NCBI GenBank assembly: GCA_933822405.4
Contig: CAKOGP040000935.1
Coordinates: 1 to 36,595, forward strand
Reading direction: 5' to 3'
Length of the DNA: 36,595 nt
Source of the DNA: Cylindrotheca closterium
Lineage: Eukaryota > Bacillariophyta > Bacillariophyceae > Bacillariales > Bacillariaceae
Shown here: positions 7,043 through 16,641 of the stretch, piece by piece
Layout: every line of letters begins with the position of its first letter
Position numbering within the stretch: position 1 is the stretch's first letter
The notes under the pieces: model-generated
The model's input: only the letters and a program-made list of their open reading frames with translations
The model's database searches: none
Told to the model about the DNA's origin: nothing
Position numbers and translations under genes: made by a program

Positions 7043-7432
7043 TTAAGAAATAATTAATAACGGTTCACCCCCTAATCGATTTTTTTTACATTCACTTATA
7101 GATTTTAAACCACTACTAGTTGAAAAAATAATGAAAGTTTTTGATGAATCTAACTTCCAAATTTGTTTAGACGAATAGTACATCCGTTGGCCTGGTTTTG
7201 ATAAAAATTTCATTGAATTTATAGCAGGCAATCCATTTTTTGTATATTTTAGAAAAATTTCTAACTTGTTATCGTTTTCGCTTGAAACTCTATAACCTGT
7301 AATAAAGCCTTCATTCCATAACACTTTTAGTGATGATTCACAAATATTTTTTCGTGGTCCTATAACGGTGCTTTTTTTAGCCATTTGGCCATTTTTGATG
7401 CTAGTAAACATATTCCATAAATAGCTTTTCAT
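7043..7432 (-). CDS. rps8: Ribosomal protein uS8
   Basis: uS8 binds the central domain of the small rRNA. The 129-residue product has the family length. It opens with MFTSIKNGQMAKK (after an alternative short lead), followed by VLWNEGFITGYRV. The C-terminus carries the diagnostic IFSTSSGLKSI and a GGEPLLIIS ending, where bacteria have GGEILCYVW. A downstream ATG at residue 8 (MFTSI) could be the true start and matches bacterial lengths better. The first gene of the rps8-rpl6-rps2-rps4 run, it lies just downstream of trnF. Confidence 0.93.
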   Translation of the reverse strand: MKSYLWNMFTSIKNGQMAKKSTVIGPRKNICESSLKVLWNEGFITGYRVSSENDNKLEIFLKYTKNGLPAINSMKFLSKPGQRMYYSSKQIWKLDSSKTFIIFSTSSGLKSISECKKNRLGGEPLLIIS

Positions 7433-7475
7433 ATATATATATGTATTATACTTATTGTATAAAATTTAAATTCAA

Positions 7476-7548
7476 TGTTCGAAGGCAGACTCGAACTGCC
7501 GACACAAGGATTTTCAGTCCTTTGCTCTACCTACTGAGCTATTCGAAC
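7476..7548 (-). tRNA. trnF(gaa): tRNA-Phe(GAA)
   Basis: Acceptor GTTCGAA/TTCGAAC, anticodon loop CTGAAAA and a normal D- and T-arm. It separates atp6 from rps8. Confidence 0.93.
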
Positions 7549-7574
7549 AATATAACAAAAACCACCATTACAAA

Positions 7575-8348
7575 CTAATGTAATGCTTCACTATCATTTA
7601 AGTAGATCGCAGTTAATGTTATGAAAACATATGCTTGAATTAGTGCAACAGCAAGCTCTAAACCAGTTAGTACAACTAGGACTAATAATGGAAAAATAAA
7701 TGCAATTGCTTTTAAATTTTCAACTAATAACATATTCCAAGAAAATCCTACAATTACTTTTAATAAGCTATGACCAGCCATTAAATTAATAAATAACCGA
7801 ACCCCTAAACTAATAGGCTTTGCGATGTAAGAAATTAATTCAATCGGAACTAAAACTAAAGCTAAAAAGAAACCAGTGTTTGCCGGTAAAAATAATGAGA
7901 AATACTCCATACCATGCCTTTCGAATCCAATAACATTTAAAGCAACGAAAATTGAAAATGATAAGAAGAATGTTAAGGTAATATGACTTGTAGTAGTAAA
8001 ACTATATGGAACCATACCAATTAAATTATTAGATAAAATAAACATAAACAATACTGCCATGAAAGGGAAATATTTTTCACTTCCGGTTGTTATAATATCT
8101 GATAAAATTTGACTAACAAGCGCATATAATTTCTCAATTAAATTTTGCCAACCACTTGGAATAACAAAAAAAGAATTAGTGGTAGGTTCTTTAATTAAAA
8201 ACACTATACTTTGGATTACGAATAATGTTACAAGAGCTGCTAAAGTAAAATTTGTGAAAGAAAGGTCTAAACCTGCAATTTGTAGGCTAATAAGAGGAGC
8301 TATTTTAAATTGATCTAATGGACTATATACCATATTTCTATTTAACAA
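7575..8348 (-). CDS. atp6: ATP synthase F0 subunit a (6)
   Basis: Subunit a provides the two proton half-channels of ATP synthase. At 257 residues it has the normal length and five to six hydrophobic helices. The conserved helix SLGVRLFINLMAGHSLLKV carries the essential Arg that faces the c-ring. The C-terminal helix LELAVALIQAYVFITLTAIY is also typical. The ATG at 8348 directly abuts the cox1 stop at 8349, with no spacer, so the two must be co-transcribed and either separated without a tRNA or translated from one mRNA. It ends at TAA 7577-7575, followed by trnF. Confidence 0.98.
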   Translation of the reverse strand: MLNRNMVYSPLDQFKIAPLISLQIAGLDLSFTNFTLAALVTLFVIQSIVFLIKEPTTNSFFVIPSGWQNLIEKLYALVSQILSDIITTGSEKYFPFMAVLFMFILSNNLIGMVPYSFTTTSHITLTFFLSFSIFVALNVIGFERHGMEYFSLFLPANTGFFLALVLVPIELISYIAKPISLGVRLFINLMAGHSLLKVIVGFSWNMLLVENLKAIAFIFPLLVLVVLTGLELAVALIQAYVFITLTAIYLNDSEALH

Positions 8349-9947
<1,599 letters not shown>

Positions 9948-9954
9948 TCAAAGA

Positions 9955-10170
9955 ATATTCTTATTTGGAATATCCAAAAACACTCTGACTCATCATTTTG
10001 TTATTTCAACGATGTTTTTCTCTCTTAAAGTAATAGTTACTACAAGGGTTGGAATAGTTAAGACTTCTTTCTAGTTCTTACTATCCATTATTATAGTCCT
10101 AGTCACTTCAAGTTCCTATTTTTATCTCCCCCTCCTATTATAGTTCTAAAAATTTGGTAACACTACAAAA
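9955..10170 (+). repeat. Large inverted repeat, left arm
   Basis: This arm is the reverse complement, with mismatches and gaps, of 10775-11026. The best blocks are 39 identical bases (9993-10031, starting CATTTTGTTATTTCAACG) and 56 identical bases (10038-10093, starting TACTACAAGGGTTGGAATAG). The part nearest the spacer diverges and is shorter than its partner. Together with the right arm it could fold into a long cruciform. Confidence 0.9.
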
Positions 10171-10240
10171 AATCGTAAAAATTTGTCACCACTACAAGAA
10201 AATCGCAAAGCGCTAATAAAAATTTGGTAACACTACAAAA
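10147..10240 (+). repeat. Three direct copies of a ~24-base repeat
   Basis: Copies are at 10147-10170, 10176-10200 (a variant reading TTTGTCACC) and 10217-10240. The core is TAAAAATTTGGTAACACTAC followed by A-rich sequence and, for each, an ATCG-containing linker. The same unit recurs inverted at 10734-10760, 10775-10801 and 11067-11091. Confidence 0.88.
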
Positions 10241-10301
10241 GAAAATCGCAAATTTGCACGATTTTTTATGAAAAAATGTCGCTATTTTTTGGGTGATTTA
10301 A

Positions 10302-10328
10302 AAGAAGACTTTGTACAAGTCTTTTTTT
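10302..10328 (+). terminator. Hairpin followed by a T-run in the control region
   Basis: The stem AAGACT/AGTCTT encloses a TTGTACA loop and is followed by seven or more Ts. It looks like an intrinsic-terminator-type or attenuation structure on the plus strand. Function is unproven. Confidence 0.3.
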
Positions 10329-10439
10329 AGTCACAGAGGGCTAAACAACTTTGTACCGCTGTTCGTTTGCAATATTGGATTTGAAGTAGTAATAGTAGTC
10401 TTTTATCGCGTTTTTAAAAAAAGCAGCGCGGCTATTGCT

Positions 10440-10461
10440 CCTTTTGGTCAAGCCCAAAAGG
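10440..10461. repeat. 8-bp hairpin in the control-region spacer
   Basis: CCTTTTGG and CCAAAAGG pair perfectly around a TCAAGC loop. The right half plus flank (CCCAAAAGGACAGC-ATT) is repeated at 10587-10604, so this is both an inverted and a direct repeat. Confidence 0.6.
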
Positions 10462-10733
10462 ACAGCTATTCATAGGTAGTGGCTCTGTTCCAAACTGTTT
10501 TTAAAAACAATGCTAGCTATTTTATACAGAGTTTTTTTGGCCTTGTGCCCAAACCAGGCCTTTAAACATTAACTCTATGACAATCGCCCAAAAGGACAGC
10601 CATTGCAGGGGGTTTATGGATTTTTCGCGTTTTTTTAAGGTTTTTACAAAATCACTGCATGTTTTTTTAAGCTTTAAAGGTTTTTATTGTCAATACTCGC
10701 ATTTTTTGACAGGATTTTACTGAATTTTTACAA

Positions 10734-10801
10734 TTTTTTTGTAGTGTTACCAAATTTTTATGAGGTTTTTACAATTTTTTTGTAGTGTTACCAAATTTTT
10801 A
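10734..10801 (-). repeat. Two inverted copies of the ~24-base repeat
   Basis: Copies at 10734-10760 and 10775-10801 have core GTAGTGTTACCAAATTTTTA, the reverse complement of the unit at 10147-10240. The second continues into AGAACTATAGTAGG, which matches the mirror-image flank of the first left-hand copy. Confidence 0.88.
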
Positions 10802-11026
10802 GAACTATAGTAGGAGGGGGGGGGATAAAAATAGAAATAAAAACAGAGATGGAAACAAGAATAAGAGTTTAAAGCAGTGGGAACGACAATAATAATGGAT
10901 AGTAAGAACTAGAAAGAAGTCTTAACTATTCCAACCCTTGTAGTACCTACTACTTTAAGAGAGAAAAACATCGTTGAAATAACAAAATGGTGAGATAGAA
11001 TGTTTTGGATATTCCAAATAAGAATA
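10775..11026 (-). repeat. Large inverted repeat, right arm
   Basis: This is the partner of 9955-10170. It is about 36 bases longer because of extra A/G-rich sequence around 10825-10885, which lies between the G-run and the 56-base identical block. Strong sequence retention between the arms in noncoding DNA suggests gene conversion or functional constraint. Confidence 0.9.
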
Positions 11027-11066
11027 CGAGGACTTTTTATAAGAACAATTTACATAAATCCTTAAA

Positions 11067-11091
11067 TTTTTTTAGTGTTACCAAATTTTTA
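11067..11091 (-). repeat. Outlying copy of the ~24-base repeat next to trnE
   Basis: The core TAGTGTTACCAAATTTTTA plus the flank AGAACTATAATAG repeats the end of the right arm outside the large inverted repeat, 34 bases before trnE. It suggests that the unit moves or duplicates on its own. Confidence 0.82.
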
Positions 11092-11124
11092 GAACTATAA
11101 TAGAAGGAATAGCAAAATTCTTAA

Positions 11125-11196
11125 GTTCTTATCGTCTAATGGTTAGGACACTACTCTTTCACAGTAGGAATACGGGTTCAAATCCCGTTGAGAATA
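11125..11196 (+). tRNA. trnE(uuc): tRNA-Glu(UUC)
   Basis: Acceptor GTTCTTA/TGAGAAT, anticodon loop CTTTCAC and T-arm ACGGG-TTCAAAT-CCCGT. It is the first gene of the rightward block. Confidence 0.93.
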
Positions 11197-11217
11197 ACAA
11201 AAATTTCCTATGTAAAT

Positions 11218-11292
11218 GGCGAGTATAACTCAGTTGGTTAGAGTGCTAGGTTGTGGTTCTAGAAGTCACAGGTTCGAATCCTGTTATTCGCC
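11218..11292 (+). tRNA. trnH(gug): tRNA-His(GUG)
   Basis: Acceptor GGCGAGT/ATTCGCC, anticodon loop TTGTGGT and T-arm CACAGG-TTCGAAT-CCTG. It directly precedes the large rRNA. Confidence 0.92.
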
Positions 11293-11317
11293 TTTATTTT
11301 CATAAATAAAATTTAAA

Positions 11318-12354
11318 AAAGTTATTGAAAGCATTAAATGGATACTTAAGCATTAAAATTTTGATGGACGTTTCATAACGAAATATTGCAAGGAATAGTG
11401 ATTACATGTTGAGATCTGCAATTATCCATAAATTTAGAAAACTAATCTTTGTTTATATAAGAATTGTTTAAAAAGTTAAACAAATAACTTGGTGAACTGA
11501 ATCATCTAAGTAACCAAGAATCTAAATCAACCGAGACACTGTAATTAGTGGCGAGCGAACGCAGTGATAGACTTTGAAGATCCAAAATTATTATTTAACA
11601 CACGAGTGGCCAAAGAAGGTAACCTAAATTAAAAGGAGAGCCCTGTAAAATAAAATCTAGATCTTCATTTTAGTAGGATGGAACAAGTCATGTTTTGTCT
11701 GAATATTGGGGGCCCACCCTCAAAGTCTGTAAGTTTTAATGACTGATAGTGAAAAGTACCGTGAGGGAAAAGTGAAAAAGACTTTGCGAAAGTGAAAAGA
11801 CTTTGAAATTTAATGCTGACAATCTGTCATAGTTTTTTAAAATGATGACGTACCTTTTGTATAATGGACCAACAAGTTTATTTTAGTGGCGAGCTTAAAT
11901 AATTTATATGTAGGCGTAAAGAAATTAAGTTTTAAAATGCTTTTTAGTCTCTGAAATAAGACCCGAAACTAAGTGATCTAACCGTGGGCAGGTTGAAGTT
12001 TAGGCGGAAACGCCTTTCGGAGGACCGAACCCGTGTATGTGGAAAAATACTGGGATGACCTGCGGTTAGGGGTGAAAGGCCAATCAAACTTAGAGATAGC
12101 TGGTTTTCTGCGAAATCTATTTAAGTAGAGCGTTTAAAGAACTTTTTTAGGGGTAGAGCTCTCGATAAGCAATGGGGGTTTAACGCTTTACTGAGTTTAT
12201 TGAAACTTCGAATACTAAATTAAAAGACTTTAAGCAGACAGACTATGAGTGCTAAGATTCATAGTCAAGAGGGAAACAGCCCAGACTATTAACTAAGGCT
12301 CCTAAAAATAATTAAGTGATAAAATTGTTAAAAAATGTTGACAACCGAAAGGTA

Positions 12355-12389
<35 letters not shown>

Positions 12390-13388
12390 CAGCTCATTGG
12401 TTTAGTTTTTTTGCATTGAAAATGTATGGAACTAAAATTATTTGCCGAAGTTATAGATTTATAAAATATAAATGGTAGCAGAACGTTCTGTAAGCTTAAG
12501 AAGTTTTATAGTAATATAAAGTGGAGGCATCAGAAATGAAAATGTTGGTATGAGTAACGATAAACAATGTGTAAAACATTGTCGCCTTAAGTCCCAGGTT
12601 TCCAAAACAAGGCTAATCCGTTTTGGTGTTAATCGGCCTCTAAGAACGAAAACGAAAGTTTTGATTCGATGAGAAATATATAAATTCTTAAAAAGTGACA
12701 AAGTACGAATGTTATTTTTATTTTATGGTTTAAATAAAAGTTTTATAGTGCTTTCTGGAAATAGCTTTTAAGATTTAAAACCGTACCTTAAACCGACACA
12801 GGTGGACAAGTTTAGTAAACTAAGGCGCTTGAGAGAATTACGTTGAAGGAACTCGGCAAAATGACTCCGTAACTTCGGAATAAGGAGTGACTTTATTAGG
12901 GCAACCTTTTAAAGTTGTCACAAAATCGGGGACAGCGACTAGTTAATAAAACTACAGGTTTCTGCTAATTTGTAAAAAGATGTATTGAAACTGACGCCTG
13001 CCCAGTGCTGCAAGATTAAAGGAAGAGGTCTTTTGGCTTTGACCCTAACTCCCAGTAAACGGCGGCTGTAACTCTGACGGTCCTAAGGTAGCGAAATTCC
13101 TTGGCATTTAATTGGTGTCCTGCATGAATGGCGTAACGACTGTCCCACTGTCTCCAACGTAAACTCAGTGAAATTGAATTTTCCGTGAAGATGCGGAATT
13201 CCTGCGGCTAGACGGAAAGACCCCGTGCACCTTTACTGCAGTTATATATTGTAATGAAATTTTTTTTGTGTAGAATAAGTGGGAAATTGTTAATATCTGT
13301 TTACACAAGTAAATAAGTTAAATATCGTTGAAATACCACTCTGAAAATTTTTCATTACTTATTTTTCATTTAAAAGACAGTGTATAAT

Positions 13389-13434
<46 letters not shown>

Positions 13435-14028
13435 TGCAAAGGTAGATTTGAGTTGAACTAAAACAACTTTAAAGCATAATAGTATATATTTGCCTGACTG
13501 TAAGATTGACAAATCAAGCAGGGACGAAAGTCGGTTATAGTGATCCGGTGATTCTGAGTGGAAAAGGTCACCGCTCAACGAATAAAAGGTACGCCGGGGA
13601 TAACAGGCTAATCACCCTTTAGAGACCATATCGACGGGGTGGTTTGGCACCTCGATGTTGGATTATCGCATCCTGGAGCTGTAGGCGGTTCCAAGGGTTT
13701 GACTGTTCGTCAATGAAGGCGGTACATGATCTGAGTTTAGAACGTTGTGAAACAGTTTGGTCCCTATCTACCGTAGGTGTAGAAAATTGAGAGGAGTAAA
13801 CCCTAGTACGAGAGGACCGGGAAAAGTAAATCTCTGGTGAATCGATTGTTATACCAATAGCATAGTCGAGTAGCTACATTTATAATAAATAATCACTGAA
13901 AGCATCTAAGTGAGAAATTAGCCTCAATACAAATTTTCTTAAAAATGTAATAGACTATTACATAGATAGGCTTGGTGTGTAAGAGTTGTAAGACTTTTAG
14001 CTAACAAGTACTAAAATAATTTTTAATG
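11318..14028 (+). rRNA. rnl: Large subunit ribosomal RNA
   Basis: Universal 23S segments are present in order: the 5' end near GGATACTTAAGCATTA, GTACCGTGAGGGAAAAGTG (about 11757), ACTCTGACGGTCCTAAGG (about 13073), GACGGAAAGACCCCGTG (about 13213), CGCCGGGGATAACAGG (about 13593) and CCTAGTACGAGAGGACC (about 13802). The A-loop and P-loop regions are uninterrupted, so there is no intron at the usual sites. The length of about 2.7 kb is near-bacterial. Ends are estimated from homology, with the 5' end soon after trnH and the 3' end near the final ACTAAAATAA. Confidence 0.97.
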
Positions 14029-14124
14029 AACTTTTTTATATTATCATTGGATCTTTTTAGCTCCAATTATAGATTTTAATTCAAATTAATTATATAACTT
14101 ACATATAGATGTATATAATTATTA

Positions 14125-15146
14125 TAATATGAGTTTGATCCTGGCTCAGGATGAACGCTAGTAGTATGCTTAACACATGCAAGTCTAACGGAAAATTTTT
14201 TCGTGGCGAACGGGTGAGTAGATGCAGAATTTTTCCTTCTAGTTTAGTACAAAAATTCTTTATTGAATTTAAATTCTGAATATTTTAAAGGTTTGTGTTT
14301 TATACATTCCGCTAGAAGATAAATCTGTTAAAGATTAGGTTGTTGGTAATTTAATAGCTTACCAAGCCGTTGATCTTTAGTTGGTCTTAGAGGATGATCA
14401 ACCACACTGGAACTGAAATAAGGTCCAGGCTGACATGTCGGCCAGCAGTGAGGAATATTGGACAATGAACGAAAGTTTGATCCAGCAATACTAACTGGGT
14501 GATGACGGCTTATTTAAGTTGTAAGATCCTTTGATTAAAGAAGATAATGACATTATTTAATTGAATTAGTCCTGGCTAATACTCGTGCCAGCAGCCGCGG
14601 TAATACGGGAAGGGCAAGCGTTATCCGGCATGACTGGGCGTAAAGAGTCCGTAGACTGTAAAGTAAGTTTTTTGTCAAATTTTAAAACTCAATTTTAAAA
14701 CTGCAATTAATACTACTTTACTTTGAGTTTAATACAGAAAAGTAGAATTTTATACGAAGGGGTGAAATCTGTAGATATATAAAGGAATGCCGTTAGCGAA
14801 GGCGACTTTTTAGTATAAACTGACGTTGAGGGACGAAAGTGTGGGTAGCAAACAGGATTAGAGACCCTGGTAGTCCACACCGTAAATTCTGAGTGCTGTA
14901 ATTTAATTGTAATATTTCAAATATTATTTAGATTTTCAAGCTAACGCAATAAGCACTCCGCCTGAAGAGTACGATCGCAAGATTGGAACTCAAAGGAATT
15001 GACGGGGGTCTAACACTAGTGGTGGAGCATGTGGTTTAATGCGATAATCCGCGCAAAACCTTACCAATTCTTGACATAATTAAATTATAGCTTTTAATTC
15101 AGTGTAGGAGTTAAAAGTGATGTTTTTTTACAGGTGTTGCACGACT

Positions 15147-15183
<37 letters not shown>

Positions 15184-15626
15184 TGAAACGGGCGCAACTC
15201 TTACTTTTAAATAAAGTATCACGTTCTAAAAAATTTTCTTGTAAAGTTTTTTAAATGCTTTAAAAGTACCGTCAATGATAAATTGAAGGAAGGTAAGAAT
15301 GAAGTCAAGTCAATGTGACCCTAATGAATTGGGCTACACATGTGCTACAATGAAAATTACAAAAAGTGACAAAAAAGAGATTTTAAGTTAATCAACAAAA
15401 ATTTTCCCAGTTCGAATTGTAGACTGCAACTCGTCTACATGAAGTTGGAATCACTAGTAATCGCGAATCAGAACGTCGCGGTGAACATGTAACTTGGCCT
15501 TGTACACACCGCCCGTCACTTGCAAAGAATCAGTTTCGCTTGAAGGTTTTAATAAAACCCATTGAGAGATCGATAATTTGGATGAAGTCGTAACAAGGTA
15601 GCTGTACGGGAACGTGTAGCTGGAAC
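14125..15626 (+). rRNA. rns: Small subunit ribosomal RNA
   Basis: Bacterial 16S landmarks occur in order: GAGTTTGATCCTGGCTCAG (14131), GTGCCAGCAGCCGCGGTAAT (about 14586), GGATTAGAGACCCTGGTAG (about 14856), AACTCAAAGGAATTGACGGG (about 14987), TTGCACGACTGTCGTCAGC (about 15137) and GTCGTAACAAGGTAGCTGT (about 15588). The 3' end stops at about GTAGCTGGAAC and lacks the CCTCC anti-Shine-Dalgarno sequence of bacteria. It abuts a tRNA-like element at 15627, which may define the 3' end. The length of about 1.5 kb is near-bacterial. Confidence 0.97.
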
Positions 15627-15698
15627 AAAATGAATAGTTTAAGGCTAATTTTCAAACAGTTTTTGGAATTTTAAGGTTCGAATCCTTTTTTCATTTTA
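15627..15698 (+). tRNA. Aberrant tRNA-like element at the 3' end of rns
   Basis: The acceptor AAAATGA/TCATTTT and the T-arm core AAGG-TTCGAAT-CCTT are convincing. A short D-arm TAG-TTTAAGG-CTA can form. The best anticodon hairpin is TTTCAA/TTGGAA with loop ACAGTTT, which would give anticodon AGU (Thr) but with C at position 33, where U is nearly invariant. It could be a degenerate Thr tRNA, a pseudogene or a processing signal. I cannot assign an amino acid. Confidence 0.45.
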
Positions 15699-15784
15699 AC
15701 CTGAAAATCTTTTTCAAGAGTTTAAACTAAAAGTTTTTTTAAATACTGAAAATATCGGGAATCTTTTAAAAATTTATTAGTTAG

Positions 15785-15857
15785 GTCAGGGAAGTGCATT
15801 GGTTAGCATGTTAGGCTCATGCCCTAAAGTTTGTAGGTTCGAATCCTGCCTCTGACA
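15785..15857 (+). tRNA. trnfM(cau): tRNA-fMet(CAU), initiator
   Basis: Acceptor GTCAGGG/CTCTGAC, anticodon arm TTAGG-CTCATGC-CCTAA and T-arm GTAGG-TTCGAAT-CCTGC. The G-rich anticodon stem around CTCATG resembles initiator tRNAs of plant mitochondria. The initiator assignment among the three CAU tRNAs is inference. It lies one base from the nad6 ATG. Confidence 0.82.
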
Positions 15858-15858
15858 A

Positions 15859-16443
15859 ATGATGATATTGACTTATTTTATGTGCGCGGTACTGTTAAGT
15901 AGTGCTGCAATGGTTATTGTTTCAAAAAACCCGCTTCACTCTGTCTTATTTTTAGTTACAAGCTTCTTATCAGCTTCGATGTTGCTATTTTTATTTGAAA
16001 ATGAATTTTTAGCACTGTTTTTTTTAATAATTTATTTAGGTGCTATTGCAATTTTATTTTTGTTCGTCGTAATGATGCTTGATATCAAATATAGAGAATT
16101 ACAGACTAGTCGATTATATCTTCCAGCAGGAATTTTGATTGGTTCTACCATGTTAATTGAAGTTTATGGTGCTTTTTCGAAGGTTTTCTCAAAGTACACT
16201 AACGTGAGTAATCAAGAGCATAATTCGTATTTAAATTGGTATGATATGCTAGATGCATTACCTGATCTCTATGTCTTTGGTCAAATATTTTATACACATT
16301 ATGTGTTACAAATTCTGATTGCTGGACTAATTTTATATCTTGCAGTTATTGGGGTAGCTTTTTTGACAGTGAAATCAGCATTTAGTAGAACTGTTAATGA
16401 GCAATCGATATTTAGACAATTATCTCGAAAAGATGTTCTTTAA
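15859..16443 (+). CDS. nad6: NADH dehydrogenase subunit 6
   Basis: This is a proton-pumping membrane subunit of complex I. The 194-residue product has five hydrophobic segments. The family's most conserved helix is visible as FLIIYLGAIAILFLFVVMML (about residues 55-74). The N-terminal NPLHSVLFLV is typical as well. The ATG at 15859 lies one base after the tRNA-fMet discriminator, so tRNA processing likely creates its mRNA 5' end. The stop TAA at 16441-16443 is followed by two tRNAs. Confidence 0.97.
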   Translation: MMILTYFMCAVLLSSAAMVIVSKNPLHSVLFLVTSFLSASMLLFLFENEFLALFFLIIYLGAIAILFLFVVMMLDIKYRELQTSRLYLPAGILIGSTMLIEVYGAFSKVFSKYTNVSNQEHNSYLNWYDMLDALPDLYVFGQIFYTHYVLQILIAGLILYLAVIGVAFLTVKSAFSRTVNEQSIFRQLSRKDVL

Positions 16444-16455
16444 TCTTAAAACACT

Positions 16456-16529
16456 GGCAGGATAGTTCAGTTGGTTAGAACATTGGAATCATAATCCAAG
16501 TGTCGGGGGTTCAAGTCCCTCTCCCGTCA
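16456..16529 (+). tRNA. trnM(cau): tRNA-Met(CAU), elongator
   Basis: Acceptor GGCAGGA/TCCCGTC (one mismatch), D-stem GTTC/GAAC, anticodon arm TTGGA-ATCATAA-TCCAA and T-arm GGGGG-TTCAAGT-CCCTC. It is the third CAU tRNA and is assigned as elongator by elimination and overall resemblance. Confidence 0.82.
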
Positions 16530-16545
16530 ATTAATAATGACAACA

Positions 16546-16618
16546 AAGTGATTAACTCAACTGGTAGAGTGTCTCGCTTACAACGAGGAAGTTAGTGGTT
16601 CGAATCCGCTATCACTTA
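16546..16618 (+). tRNA. trnV(uac): tRNA-Val(UAC)
   Basis: Acceptor AAGTGAT/ATCACTT, D-stem ACTC/GAGT, anticodon loop CTTACAA and a normal T-arm. Confidence 0.93.
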
Positions 16619-16641
16619 TATATTCGAAAGATTATCTAAAA

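Noticed and set aside
9955..11026. The large inverted repeat as a transposon or insertion sequence.
   Set aside because: There is no transposase ORF, no target-site duplication that I can see, and the spacer is noncoding.
12459..12701. Antisense ORF inside rnl.
   Set aside because: It is a shadow of conserved 23S sequence with no protein motif. The same holds for 13366-13578.
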